A stretch of DNA of 64,000 bases. It comes from Symbiodinium natans. Its lineage: Eukaryota > Sar > Dinophyceae > Suessiales > Symbiodiniaceae. The stretch is taken from NCBI GenBank assembly GCA_905221605.1, contig CAJNDS010002818.1:10001-74000 (forward strand). Reading direction: 5' to 3'. Numbering within the stretch: the first letter of the stretch is position 1; every line of letters starts with the position of its first letter. Below the pieces are notes generated by a model, which was given only the letters and a program-made list of their open reading frames with translations, was not told the origin of the DNA and ran no database searches. Position numbers and translations under genes: made by a program. Positions 11,287 through 20,200 of the stretch are shown here, in pieces.

Positions 11287-11391
11287 GGGTAGTTACATGG
11301 TCCTTGGTATGGGCCCTGTACCCTAAACAACCCATACTTCAGAACCCTTTAAAGAGGGTAAGGGACCATATTCAGGGCCCATGTAACTACC
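11287..11391. mobile_element. M6 element
   Basis: GGGTAGTTACATGGTCC against GGGCCCATGTAACTACCC. Confidence 0.75.
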
Positions 11392-11806
11392 CTTAGAGCT
11401 AGGGTTTCAGGGCTCTAGGCTCTTAGGGTTTGGGGTTTCGGGCTTAGGGCGCGTAGAGACTTTAGGGTTGGTCTTTGGGGGGCACAGGCTCGGAGCTCCG
11501 AAGTAGATCCCCCAAACACCAACAAGGGCCTAAACCCCTCAGAACCATCTTCGTTTGGCCACTGGCTCAACTATAGGGACCCTACACCCCGAAACCTTAA
11601 AACCCTCAACTACCCTAAGCCCTAACCCCCTAAACCCCCCGAACCGGTCAAACCCTCAGCACGGCATTCGCACCTTCGAGGACCTCCCTCTTCTCCGGAT
11701 GCACGTTGTCGCAGTTCTGACCTTCTTGTTTTGCAAGATTCTGGGCCCTGTGCCCGAAACCCGAAACCCGAAACCCCCGCACCTAAACCTCAAATCCTAG
11801 CCTCAC

Positions 11807-11848
11807 CTGCGGGTCTGTTTGGCAAGAAGGGACCCCTCTTGCAAGGAG
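11807..11848 (-). CDS. Possible exon after the dioxygenase domain
   Basis: 14 codons between TTGGTCAG and CAG/GTGAGG, a strong donor. Phase 0 on both sides, matching the phase-0 end of the exon at 11960-12025 (in-frame reading LLARGVPSCQTDPQ). It would add a short C-terminal piece to the dioxygenase; another frame is also open, so this is tentative. Confidence 0.4.
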
Positions 11849-11959
11849 CTGACCAATGTTGAGCTAAACCCCAACCCCAACCCGTAAACCCGTAAACCCG
11901 TAAACCCTAAACCCTAACCCTCACCCTAAACCCTCAACCCGCAACCCTAAACCCTAAAC

Positions 11960-12025
11960 CCAAGGCAAGGCCCTGGTAGTCATGGCCAGGGGGCGAGAGA
12001 AGTAGACCAGTGAGATCCTGCAATT
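11960..12025 (-). CDS. 2OG-Fe(II) dioxygenase domain, exon 8
   Basis: Encodes NCRISLVYFSRPLAMTTRAL. The RISLVYFS strand matches the last core beta strand of dioxygenases of this type, where an Arg just before it contacts 2-oxoglutarate. The exon is reached by removing a telomeric array bounded by a 20-bp direct duplication (12026-12045 and 12228-12247). The donor is TGG/GTTTAGGG, the telomeric repeat itself. A second frame is open here (it contains DLTGLLLSPPGHDYQG), but it lacks the family motif and has lower GC3. Confidence 0.6.
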
Positions 12026-12045
12026 GGGCTTCGGAGGCAACACGT

Positions 12046-12227
12046 ATTTAGTGTTTGGGGTTTAGGGGTTTAGGGGTTTAGGGGTTTAGGGGTTTAGGGG
12101 TTTAGGGGTTTAGGGGTTTAGGGGTTTAGGGGTTTAGGGTTTAGGGTTTAGGGTTTAGGGCTTAGGGTTTAGGGTTTAGGGTTTAGGGTTTAGGGTTTAG
12201 GGTTTGGGGTTTGGGGTTTGGGGTTTA
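12046..12227. repeat. Telomeric intron array between 20-bp duplications
   Basis: TTTAGGGG units, then TTTAGGG, then TTTGGGG. GGGCTTCGGAGGCAACACGT stands at both ends (12026-12045 and 12228-12247), identical. Confidence 0.95.
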
Positions 12228-12258
12228 GGGCTTCGGAGGCAACACGTCTTCCAGGGCT
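12228..12258 (-). CDS. 2OG-Fe(II) dioxygenase domain, exon 7
   Basis: A 31-bp exon including one copy of the 20-bp duplication; reads ALEDVLPPKP and leads in frame into NCRISLVYFS. Its 5' border shares only CAT with the end of exon 6, so the upstream junction (VIALED) is inferred from frame and family fit. A canonical GT-AG splice at that junction would shift the frame. Confidence 0.5.
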
Positions 12259-12670
12259 ATGGGATTGGAGATTAAGGGTTTATAAGGTTTAGGGATGTAG
12301 TGTTTAGGGTTGAGGGATTTAGGGTTTAGGGATTTAGGGATTTAGGGTTTTGAGATTAGGGATTAGGGATCTAGGGTTTAGGGTATAGGGATGCAGGGTT
12401 TAGGGATTTAGGGTTTAAGGAGTTAGGGTTAGCGTTTAGGGACTTAGGATTTAGGGATTTAGGGCTTATCGTTTCGGGATTTAGTGTTTAGGATTTCGGG
12501 AGGCAAGGCTTTGGGAGCGTTTAGGGTTTAGGCTTTCGTGTTGAGGGAGGCACCAATAAGACTGGGTACCACCGGATGCAACCCCGAACCCCAAAAATTA
12601 AACCTTAAACCGCAATCCTTAAACCCTAAAGCCTCAACCCTAACCCTAGACCTTAAACCCTAAACCCTAC

Positions 12671-12709
12671 ATGACAAGACGGCCGATCGTTGATCCGTGC
12701 GTAGCTTGA
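12671..12709 (-). CDS. 2OG-Fe(II) dioxygenase domain, exon 6 (probable)
   Basis: Between a GGGCCC that repeats the end of exon 5 and a GTAGGG donor next to telomeric repeat. Reads QATHGSTIGRLV. With this exon the model gives DFQQGPQATHGSTIGRLVIA, a sensible stretch between the distal His and the final strand. The 6-bp shared GGGCCC suggests another duplication-flanked intron. Confidence 0.45.
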
Positions 12710-13238
12710 GGGCCCTTTAGGTTTGCTTTCCTTTCTAGTTGCAGGTTTAAGTTTAGGGGTTCAGGGGTTTAGGGGTTTGGGGTTTCGGGTTTAGGGGTTC
12801 CGGGGTTTAGGGGTCAGGGGTTAGGGTTTAGGGTTGAGGGGTTTGGGGTCTAGGGTTTAAAGTTTGGGGATTTAGGGTATTAGGGTGGACCTCGTAATGG
12901 TTAAGAGGGATGCGCGCCCTCAAACTCAAATTGAACCGTTTACGCGCAACCAAAAGAACTCTAAGCCCTTAACACCCTGAAGCCCCAGACCCCCCCCCCC
13001 CCCCGCCCCCAAACCTTTCCCAGCACCTCTGAGAAAAAAAGTGGACATCCAACAAAGCGCAAATAACCCTAAACCCTCTAACCTACGAGTCCTATAACAA
13101 AGCCCATCAGCCCTCTAAACCCATAAACCCTAAACCCTAAACCCCAACCCTAAACCCTAAACCCTGTAAGACCCCCAAGTTTAGGGTTTAGGGTTTAGGG
13201 TTTAGGGTTTAGGAGGCAACCCTTGACTTCAGGGTTAG

Positions 13239-13329
13239 CCTGGAACTCTCTTTCCCTACAGCTCTATGTGTTCTACCTACGAATTACAGGGGTAGTCACC
13301 ACTAAACTGTAGGCAGATAGAGTCCCAGG
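13239..13329. mobile_element. M5 element
   Basis: CCTGGAACTCTCTTTCCCTA against ACTGTAGGCAGATAGAGTCC with CAGG. Confidence 0.75.
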
Positions 13330-13363
13330 AAGGGCTCAGGGCGAAAGCCCCCCCCGCCAACCC

Positions 13364-13448
13364 TAAACCCTAAACCCTAAACCCTAAACCCTAAACCCTA
13401 AACCCTAAACCCTAAACCCTAAACCCTAAACCCTAAACCCTAAACCCT
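13364..13448. repeat. Interstitial telomeric array, CCCTAAA
   Basis: About twelve perfect units ending at the dioxygenase exon at 13453, whose frame runs into it. Confidence 0.95.
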
Positions 13449-13452
13449 CCTC

Positions 13453-13506
13453 GGGCCCTGCTGAAAGTCGAGCGCTGCGTGCGGGATCCGGCCGTCAAAC
13501 TTCTTC
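13453..13506 (-). CDS. 2OG-Fe(II) dioxygenase domain, exon 5 (distal iron ligand)
   Basis: Reads KKFDGRIPHAALDFQQGP. FDGxxPHxxxxF is the conserved strand carrying the second iron-binding His (the H of IPHAAL). The exon can start after CCGAG (giving KWQKKFDG from the GC donor of exon 4) or after CCCCAG at 13515 (adding MPR). The coding frame also runs on to a GTTTAGGG at 13445, so the true donor is uncertain. Confidence 0.6.
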
Positions 13507-14407
13507 CTCGGCATCTGGGGATGCTTCCTTCAAAAAGGTTCCGGTTTTGAGTTTAGGGTTTAGGGTTTAGGGTTTAGGGTTTAGGGTTTAGGGTTTAGGG
13601 TTTAGGGCTTAGGAGGGTTTAGGGTTTAGGGTTTGGGGTTTGGGGTTTCGGGTTTAGGGCTTAGGGTTGGGGTTTAGGGTACCCAGTATAAGGCGGCACC
13701 CTCTAAAACAGGATCCCAAGAAGAGACCCCAATTTAGAGAACTATCCATACGTCTACATCGGACTGGCAAGAGGTAAAGTGCGGGTTATGGTCAGATACA
13801 CAAGAGGGCTTGGCTTTTGTGACCTATTCTGTCCAAGGCTTGATGGTGTCCAGGTGTTTTCTTCTCAGAAGAACTTGTTTGGGGATGTTTTGGTTGGTAC
13901 AAGGGGGTTTTGTTCTGGAGACTCAAGTACCCCGCAAACCCTCAACCTCCAAAACCACTGAACAAAGCCCTATGAACCCGAAACCCTACATAACCTCCAG
14001 TGAAACCTAGAGCAACCCCTACCGTTTCCAAACATTCATGAAGGTGCTTCTACAGGGGATTGTCGTATACTTGGGTCCACATATGAACCTCCACAATAGA
14101 ACAGAAACAGCACAGAACTTATAGACATAAGAGCCCGCGAGCTCGCCAAACCCAAAACTAAACGGACCACCTTCCTTTGCCCCCAAAGCCCCTGCCCCGG
14201 ATACCTCAAACCCTACGCCCCCCAAACTCCAAAACACACCCTGATTTCAGCAACGCCCTAGACCCTTGCCCTCAGCTCTAATTAATACCTAAACCATCCT
14301 AAACCCTAAACCCTAAACCCAAAGGGCCCTTTTCAGCATCTGAAGGCCTTTCATGGGTGCAGTGATTTTCGGGCTTTTCTGAAAATCTCAGCGTAGTTGG
14401 TCCACTA

Positions 14408-14526
14408 GTTAGGCACATGGTCCCTTAGAAGGGGACCCCTTACAAACCCCTACAACACAAGGGCCCATACATTAGAACCCTTTAAAGAGGGTAAGGGACC
14501 ATATTGAGGGCCCATGCAACCATCCT
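14408..14526. mobile_element. M6 element, diverged
   Basis: Shares CCCTTTAAAGAGGGTAAGGG and GGGCCCATGCAACCATCC with 11287-11391. Lies in the dioxygenase intron between exons 4 and 5. Confidence 0.65.
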
Positions 14527-14535
14527 TAAGGCTTT

Positions 14536-14950
14536 ATATGAGTTATTAGGGCTATGAGGGTGATTAGGGTTGTGAGGGTTATTCGGGCTATGAGGGTTGT
14601 TAGGGTGAAGTTGTAGTTCCCTTTTTGGGGTGGTTTCCGTGCGTAATGCATGGCCACAGCTGCGAACAGCACGTGCTGTGTTGTTTGGTGCGCCCTATAC
14701 CCTGCGCCCTCAGCCTAAACCCTATTAACCCTATAAACCCTCTTAACCCTATTAACCTATTTACCCTACAAACCCTACAAACCCTATAAGCCCTGTGAAC
14801 CCTATAAACCCTACACACCCTACAAACCCTGTAAACCCTACACACCCTACAAACCCTACAAACCCTATAAACTCTACAAACCCTAAAAAACCCTATAAAC
14901 CCTACAAACCCTATCAACCCTACAAACCCTAACCTATAAACTTATAAACC
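14536..14950. repeat. Decayed array, CCCTATAAA and CCCTACAAA
   Basis: Nine-base units, probably a telomeric variant with an inserted dinucleotide. Its frames (CRVYRVCRV) are not genes. Confidence 0.8.
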
Positions 14951-14989
14951 CTATAAACCCAAACCCCCTCAACTCGCAGGATGGCGAGC

Positions 14990-15030
14990 TGCCACTTGTT
15001 GCGGATGTCGTAGACACGGCCTGGGATCTC
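14990..15030 (-). CDS. 2OG-Fe(II) dioxygenase domain, exon 4
   Basis: Begins GAGATCCC after CTGTGCAG and reads EIPGRVYDIRNKWQ, matching the family segment before the FDG-PH strand. The bases CAGGAGA at its 5' border also stand at the 3' border of exon 3, so the intron between is flanked by a 7-bp direct repeat. The donor is taken as GC, or as GT nine bases further on. Confidence 0.6.
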
Positions 15031-15279
15031 CTGCACAGGCCAGCCCTAAAAACCTAAACCCTAAATCCTATAAACCCAAAACCCTGTAAACCCTAAAAAC
15101 CCTAAAAACCCTAAAAACCCTAAACCCTGCAAACCCTAAAAACCCTATAAGCCCTAAACCCTAAACCCACACCGGGTCTGAGCAAATACTGTTGGTACAC
15201 CCTGAAGCTGCGCTGTCGGGTCTTTGACTTAGTTGTCCAGTACCTAGGGGAACTAAAGGTCAACCTTTGGGATTGCCAG

Positions 15280-15520
15280 GGTTTAGGGTTAGGGTTTAGG
15301 GTTTAGGGTTTAGGGTTTAGGGTTTAGGGTTTAGGGTTTAGGGTTTAGGGTTTAGGGTTTAGGGTTTAGGGTTTAGGGTTTAGGGTTAGGGTTTAGGGTT
15401 TAGGGTTTAGGGTTTAGGGTTTAGGGTTTAGGGGGTTTAGGGTTTAAACCCTAAACCCTAAACCCTAAACCCTAAACCCTAAACCCTAAACCCTAAACCC
15501 TAAACCCTAAACCCTAAACC
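15280..15520. repeat. Head-to-head telomeric palindrome
   Basis: About 22 TTTAGGG units run into about 11 CCCTAAA units, meeting at GGGTTTAAACCC near 15441-15452. This is the orientation of two fused chromosome ends and can fold as a long hairpin. It fills most of the 494-bp intron between dioxygenase exons 3 and 4. Confidence 0.95.
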
Positions 15521-15524
15521 TCTC

Positions 15525-15569
15525 CTGGCCCACGGTGAGCTGGGGGTAGCCTCGGAGCTTCGCCTCGAC
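15525..15569 (-). CDS. 2OG-Fe(II) dioxygenase domain, exon 3
   Basis: Reads VEAKLRGYPQLTVGQ, then EIPGRVYDI from exon 4. The start is set at ATGAAG/GTCGAG, where GAAGG is shared with the end of exon 2. The frame is open upstream to a CTCAG at 15611, so an exon up to 41 bases longer is possible. The donor is GA in a CAG/GAGAGG context, or lies anywhere within the shared CAGGAGA. Confidence 0.6.
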
Positions 15570-16243
15570 CTTCATGAAGCGGACGCCCTGCCGCAGTCGG
15601 CGTTCGAGGGCTGAGAGTTTAGGGTTTAGGGTTTAGGGTTTAGGGTTTAAGGTTTAGGGTTTAGGGTCCGCCGACCCTGGCGGCGTGTTGGATGGGTTTG
15701 AGGAGGTGAAAACCTCTCCCTCCTTACCCCCCCAAAACGGGGGAGGGGGGGCGTAGGGGGGGTCGGTGCACAATTTTTTCGTGGAGGACCGCGCCACCCG
15801 CACAGCGTAAACAGGCGGTTCAGCACAGGGGGTAGGGGCGCCCTCAGCATTTTCCGCCCCCTCTGCCCTCCCCTCCCGCCCCCCCTACCGCCCCCCCCCC
15901 CTACCCCCCCCGACCCCCCCCAAACCCCCCCCCCAAAGCCCCCCCCCCCGGTCTTTCTTTCAACTGTCTGGTGCTACCCCCTACGTTTCACCGAACTCTG
16001 CCGAGCAGGCTGGGATGATCTTCGAACCATGCGATGAGGAAATCATCGTTTGAGCCGACGAGCGGGTTTAGACCTTTCAACTATGCTCCAGCGGGGTCGG
16101 CGGCTTGAGCCGGAGGCTCTTAATTTAGGGTTTAAGGTTTAGGGTTTAGGGTTTAGAGTTTAGGGTTTAGGGTTTAGGGTTAGGGTTTAGGGTTTAGGGT
16201 TTAAGGTTTCGGGTTTCGGGTTTAGGGCTTAGGGTCACCGAGC

Positions 16244-16307
16244 CTTCTCGCCGCGTCTGGCACAGGGATCGTAGATCCACAGCTCCCCGCCCATGTAGTC
16301 GCCCAAA
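16244..16307 (-). CDS. 2OG-Fe(II) dioxygenase domain, exon 2
   Basis: Reads LGDYMGGELWIYDP, the GDYxGGELW signature that follows the HxD strand in this family. Acceptor CGCCCAG; donor AAG/GC, or CG/GTGACC five bases on. A TTTAGGG array lies just beyond the acceptor side. The junction with exon 1 is expected to give IIGHLGDYMGG, but neither border there is canonical. Confidence 0.65.
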
Positions 16308-16499
16308 CTGGGCGGGCATGGATTCGTCGGGTTTAGGGTTTAGGGTTTCAAGTTTGTAGGTTTTAGGGGTCCAGGGAGCCACTTTTCATGCCTGACGGAG
16401 ACCACGAGGGCGCCTTACCCCAAGAGAAATGGTGTATGAACACTCGTAGAACCTGCAGATCTGGGGATTGGAGTTTAGGGTCTAGGGTTTCGTGTGTAT

Positions 16500-16612
16500 G
16501 GGTAGTTCTCCAAACTAGTCTCCCCCTTTTATTATAGAGGTGACGAATTGTATAGGGGAGCCCCCAAAGCCCTAAACCCTAAACCCTAAACCCTAATCTA
16601 GAGAACTGCCCC
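16500..16612. mobile_element. M9 element containing telomeric repeat
   Basis: GGGTAGTTCTCCAAACTAG against CTAGAGAACTGCCC, with a few CCCTAAA units inside. A related right end lies at 13724-13746. Confidence 0.6.
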
Positions 16613-16640
16613 CTTCTGAGGTTCTAGGCCATGGCTGTGG

Positions 16641-16755
16641 AGACTTTACTTGTTGGTTAGTAGCCAATGGGGGAATGAGGTACCCCATATAATCCCTTAA
16701 AGGGTATATATAGGGCCCTAATTCCATCCTTCCCTGCTAGCCAACAGTAAGTTTA
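16641..16755. mobile_element. M10 element
   Basis: AGACTTTACTTGTTGGTTAG against CTAGCCAACAGTAAGTTTA. Confidence 0.7.
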
Positions 16756-17043
16756 CCCTAAACCCCAAACCCTAAACCCTAAACCCTAAACCCTAAACCC
16801 TAAAACCATTCGGGGTGGGTGGGGTGGAGGGACGTGCTGCTACAATGGAACTCCATCTCTCAGCTCTTAGCAAAAGCTGTCCTCCCAGAACTTCAGTCCT
16901 GTGAACCCGACTTAGGGCTTAGGCTTCAGGTTTTAGGGTTTCGGATTCGGGTTTAGGATTTAGGGTTTCAGGGTTTAGCGTTGAGGGTTTAAGGTTTAAA
17001 GGTTTAGGGTTTAGGGTTTCGGGTCTAGGATTTTTAGGGTGCC

Positions 17044-17153
17044 GCCAAGGTGCCCTATGATCCAGGACAAGCCGTGGTTGTTTTTATCCACGTGAAGACG
17101 GGCGTTATAGTTCTTGTTGAGCTGGATCTCGGCGTCGGGGGCGTTTCGGGAAA
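17044..17153 (-). CDS. 2OG-Fe(II) dioxygenase domain, exon 1 seen (HxD motif)
   Basis: 36 codons reading APDAEIQLNKNYNARLHVDK and then NNHGLSWIIGHLG. The His and Asp of LHVDKNN are the first two ligands of the iron centre; the third is in exon 5. Enzymes of this fold hydroxylate or otherwise oxidise a substrate using oxygen, Fe(II) and 2-oxoglutarate; the substrate cannot be told. Similar segments are frequent in large multi-domain proteins of dinoflagellates and haptophytes. The acceptor AG lies three bases from the end of an M7 element, so the upstream intron ends in a MITE. The gene must have further exons upstream. Confidence 0.7.
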
Positions 17154-17156
17154 CTC

Positions 17157-17300
17157 TACTTGAAGGTTCATGGTACTTAATAACCAGCTATAACTGTAGT
17201 TATAACCCACGTGTAAGCCCCTTAAGTGCCCTAATGCGGTTCTAAGTACAGTTATATGTACAGTTATACTCGGTTACGAAGTACCCTGAACCTCCAAGTA
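17157..17300. mobile_element. M7 element at an exon border
   Basis: TACTTGAAGGTTCATGGTAC against GTACCCTGAACCTCCAAGTA. Its left end lies three bases from the acceptor of the HxD exon of the dioxygenase. Confidence 0.8.
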
Positions 17301-17414
17301 CTACTAGTTGCTGAAGAACCCCCCCCCAAAGAATGAAACATATTCCTCCACATAAGGGGTAGTAGAGGGGTCATTTTCTTTTAGTTTGGGGTTTCTTAAG
17401 CAAATAATTAGTAG
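17301..17414. mobile_element. M4 element abutting M7
   Basis: CTACTAGTTGCTGAAGAACC and GTTTCTTAAGCAAATAATTA; sits end to end with the M7 element at 17157. Confidence 0.75.
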
Positions 17415-17908
17415 TCTAAACCCCCAACCAACATCAAACCTGCTGCTTTTTGTGGTATGCTGGCAGGGGTCGTATAACACAACAAAACCTAGAGAATGCC
17501 CTAACCCTAAACCCTAAACCCCTGAACCCCTAAACCTAAAACCCCTACAGCCCCCAAAGACCCTAAACCCCTATAGCCACCAAACCTCTCAACCCGAAGG
17601 CTGGGAATGCGCAGGGTTTCACAGCCTAAGGGGCCTTTGCTAGGTATGCCGGGGTTCAACCGGTTCAACCCCGTAAACCCTAAGCAGTACCCTAAAGTAC
17701 CCGAAACCCTGAACCCTGAGCCCTGAACCCTAAAACCCTTAGCCCCAAACTCTGCACCCTAAAATCGCCAAGGGGGACGAAGGATTTGGGGTGGATCCAG
17801 CTCCCGAGGTTGAAGCCCTAACCCCCCTAAAACCCCTGAAGCTTAAGGCTCCAAGAGTTTGGGGACCCTAAACCCTAAACCCTAAACCCTAAACCCTAGG
17901 CTTTAGGG

Positions 17909-17969
17909 CTTGAGGGCGTCAAGGACGTCGGTCGAACTGCACTTAGCTTCTTGCAAGCCCTCTGATGAG
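17909..17969 (-). CDS. Possible exon, unidentified
   Basis: Between CGGCAG and a CCCTAAAG border, reading SSEGLQEAKCSSTDVLDALK. The donor is unclear (a GC lies nine bases earlier). Likely part of the gene that carries the dioxygenase domain. Confidence 0.4.
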
Positions 17970-18684
17970 CTGCCGAGAATGCTCAGGGTTTAGGGTTTAG
18001 GGTTTCGGGCTTGAAGGTTTAGGGTTTAGGGTTTAGGACTTAGGGCTAAGGGCATGTAGGGAGAAAGGGAATAAGGCTACCTAACTGTTCCAAAAGTCTC
18101 TTTAACAAGCTGGTGAGCCTGAACTCCGAACCCCCCGACCCCTTAAACAACCCTTCACAAACCCAAGCCAAAACCAACCCCTATACTTTCTAGGGTTTAT
18201 AAGGTTTTCGGGTTGAAAAAAAGACACGGAAACTGCAAACGCCCCTAGAAACAACCTAACTAACCCTCTTGACGCCATCCCCCGTCCCCGCCCCTGCCCC
18301 CCCCTGCCCCCCCCCCCCAAAGAAAAACAAAAACATAGAATAAACAAACACAAGCCAGACCCTAAACCCAAACCCTCGACCCCAAAAAAAACAGCAACCA
18401 AACAGAAGCCAGAACCAAAACTTCCCCATACATCAAACTCCCCAAAACCCCAAAACTCAAAAACCCTAAACCTTTCTAAAGCCCTATAACTCTAAACAGG
18501 AAAGGGGTTCTCAAGGGGATAGGTACCTAGGGAACCAGGGAAGCTTCGGGAGCCTCAAGGAGTAGTGGGGAGTGTTAGGGAAAGTTGCGTTACATGCCGC
18601 CATTGAAGCCCTCTCCCTTAAGAGCCCTAAACCCTAAACCCTAAACCCTAAACCCTAAACCCTAAACCCTAAACCCTAAATTCC

Positions 18685-18747
18685 CTTCCACCCCCTGCTG
18701 CAGTCTAAGCCCCGTACCGTGCTGTACCTGAAGCCCAGCGGGCTCTC
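18685..18747 (-). CDS. Possible exon, unidentified
   Basis: 21 codons after CATGCCCAG, reading ESPLGFRYSTVRGLDCSRGW, high GC3. The plus strand also has an open piece after CTGCTGCAG (SKPRTVLYLKPSGLS) in the same place; I prefer minus because the neighbours are minus. Confidence 0.35.
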
Positions 18748-19149
18748 CTGGGCATGGTGATTTCTGCCGAATTGTCGATCCTACCCTCTTTTCTGTGTCC
18801 TTCACACTTTTAGGGTTTCGGGGTTTAGGGTTTAGGGGTTAGGGGTTAGGGGTTAAGTCGCTGAGAGTATAGGGCTGCCTGCTTCTTACGGCACAATTTT
18901 GTGCAGTGTGCGCTCCCGGAGCCCGCCAGGTTCTCCTCCGGTATATTCAACCAGAAACGGAACTAAAATCGGGGGGGGCGACTGCCCCCAACGTTGCCAA
19001 CGTATCTCCCCCTTGGACCCCTCCCTTCCGAACCTTCTAATTCATCCGCCCGAAGCCGAACAAGTCCTAAGCACTTATTCCCCAACCCTCGAACCTATAC
19101 TGACTCTATCAATAACATCTTTGGGAAAAATGCTCTGAAGTTACATGGA

Positions 19150-19219
19150 CCTGGGACTCTCTTTAAGTAGGGTTTTTCTACTACTTGCGAGGTAGTTACT
19201 ATTGAACTGCAAGTCCCAT
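19150..19219. mobile_element. M5 element, diverged
   Basis: CCTGGGACTCTCTTTAAGTA at left, GAACTGCAAGTCCCATGG at right. Confidence 0.6.
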
Positions 19220-19819
19220 GGGAGATCTTGAGCAATGGATCTCGCTCTGTATGAGCGCGCGCTCCTCCCTTTGCTCTGGAGCAACCGATGTGAAAGAAGG
19301 GTTTATATTGCTGTTATTGGTGAGTGTATATCAGGTTCCTTCTTAATATTGGTGTGTATATATATATATATACTGGGTGTCATTTTGGGGATACAAGAAA
19401 GATAGAATCTAAGATAGAACCTACTTCATGTGGTTTAGGGTTTCAGGTGCTGTAGGGCTGAAACCTCATGGATCGAGGATGAAGTCTACAGGGTTTACAG
19501 GTCCGGGTTTGTGGGGTGTCAATTAAAACCCCTGCTAAAGCGGAACACTAAACTTAAGACTAGCTACGACAGCTTGGCGGCTGCGACAGGGCCCTTTGTT
19601 TAGACATTAATATACATGTACATACATATATATATATATACATACAGTAGCTCATGTGGACCCAGAATTAGGGTTAAGCCTAAATAAGGGGGGGGAACCC
19701 ATGAGTTTAACCCTAAACCCTAACCCTAAACCCTAAACCCTAAACCCTAAACCCTAAACCCTAAACCCTAAACCCTAAACCCCACATGGGTTTAGGGCTC
19801 CAAGAAAGGCCCCCAAAAC

Positions 19820-19873
19820 CCTGCGTCCTCTGGGATCTGCCGCGAGAAGAGCGCCAGGAGCCGGGTGAGCTGC
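19820..19873 (-). CDS. Exon, unidentified
   Basis: 17 codons between CCGAG and GG/GTTTTGGGG, reading QLTRLLALFSRQIPEDA, an amphipathic helix. Third positions are nearly all G or C. The acceptor side borders a long variant telomeric array (19874-20200). Confidence 0.5.
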
Positions 19874-20200
19874 CTCGGGTGTTTAGGGTTTAGGGTTTAG
19901 GGTTTAGGGTTTAGGGTTTGGGGTTTGGGGTTTAGGGTTTAGGGTTTAGGGGTTTTAGGGTTTTAGGGGTTTAGGGGTTTAGGGGGTTTAGGGGTTTAGG
20001 GGTTTAGGGGTTTAGGGGTTTAGGGTTTAGGGTTTAGGGTTTGGGGGTTTAGGGGTTTAGGGGTTTAGGGGTTTAGGGGTTTAGGGGTTTTAGGGGTTTA
20101 GGGTTTAGGGGTTTAGGGGTTTAGGGGTTAGGGTTTAGGGGTTTTAGGGGTTTAGGGGTTTAGGGGGTTTAGGGGGTTTAGGGGTTTAGGGGCTTAGGGG
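19874..20200. repeat. Long mixed array, TTTAGGG and TTTAGGGG
   Basis: Blocks of 7-bp units alternate with blocks of 8-bp units. Confidence 0.95.

Noticed and set aside
11960-12258. Alternative frame reading DLTGLLLSPPGHDYQG
   Set aside because: Open, but it lacks the dioxygenase strand and has lower GC3 than the frame with RISLVYFS. It cannot be fully excluded, since canonical GT-AG splicing at 12670 would lead into it.
14600-14917. Open frame reading CRVYRVCRVCRV
   Set aside because: Translation of CCCTACAAA/CCCTATAAA units.
15185-15275. Open stretch with KTRQRSFRVYQQYLLRPG on the minus strand
   Set aside because: It would lie inside the intron between dioxygenase exons 3 and 4, whose borders share CAGGAGA and join in frame without it.
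15985-16072. Open stretch reading NPLVGSNDDFLIAWFEDHPS on the minus strand
   Set aside because: Protein-like, but it falls between two dioxygenase exons that join well without it, and its phases do not fit. It may be an alternative or cryptic exon.
16020-16100. tRNA-like TTCGAA motifs (also near 10280 and 44275)
   Set aside because: No cloverleaf could be paired; acceptor and D stems do not fit.
16420-16490. Open stretch with a GTAAGG donor between dioxygenase exons 1 and 2
   Set aside because: Including it breaks the expected IIGHLGDYMGG continuity.
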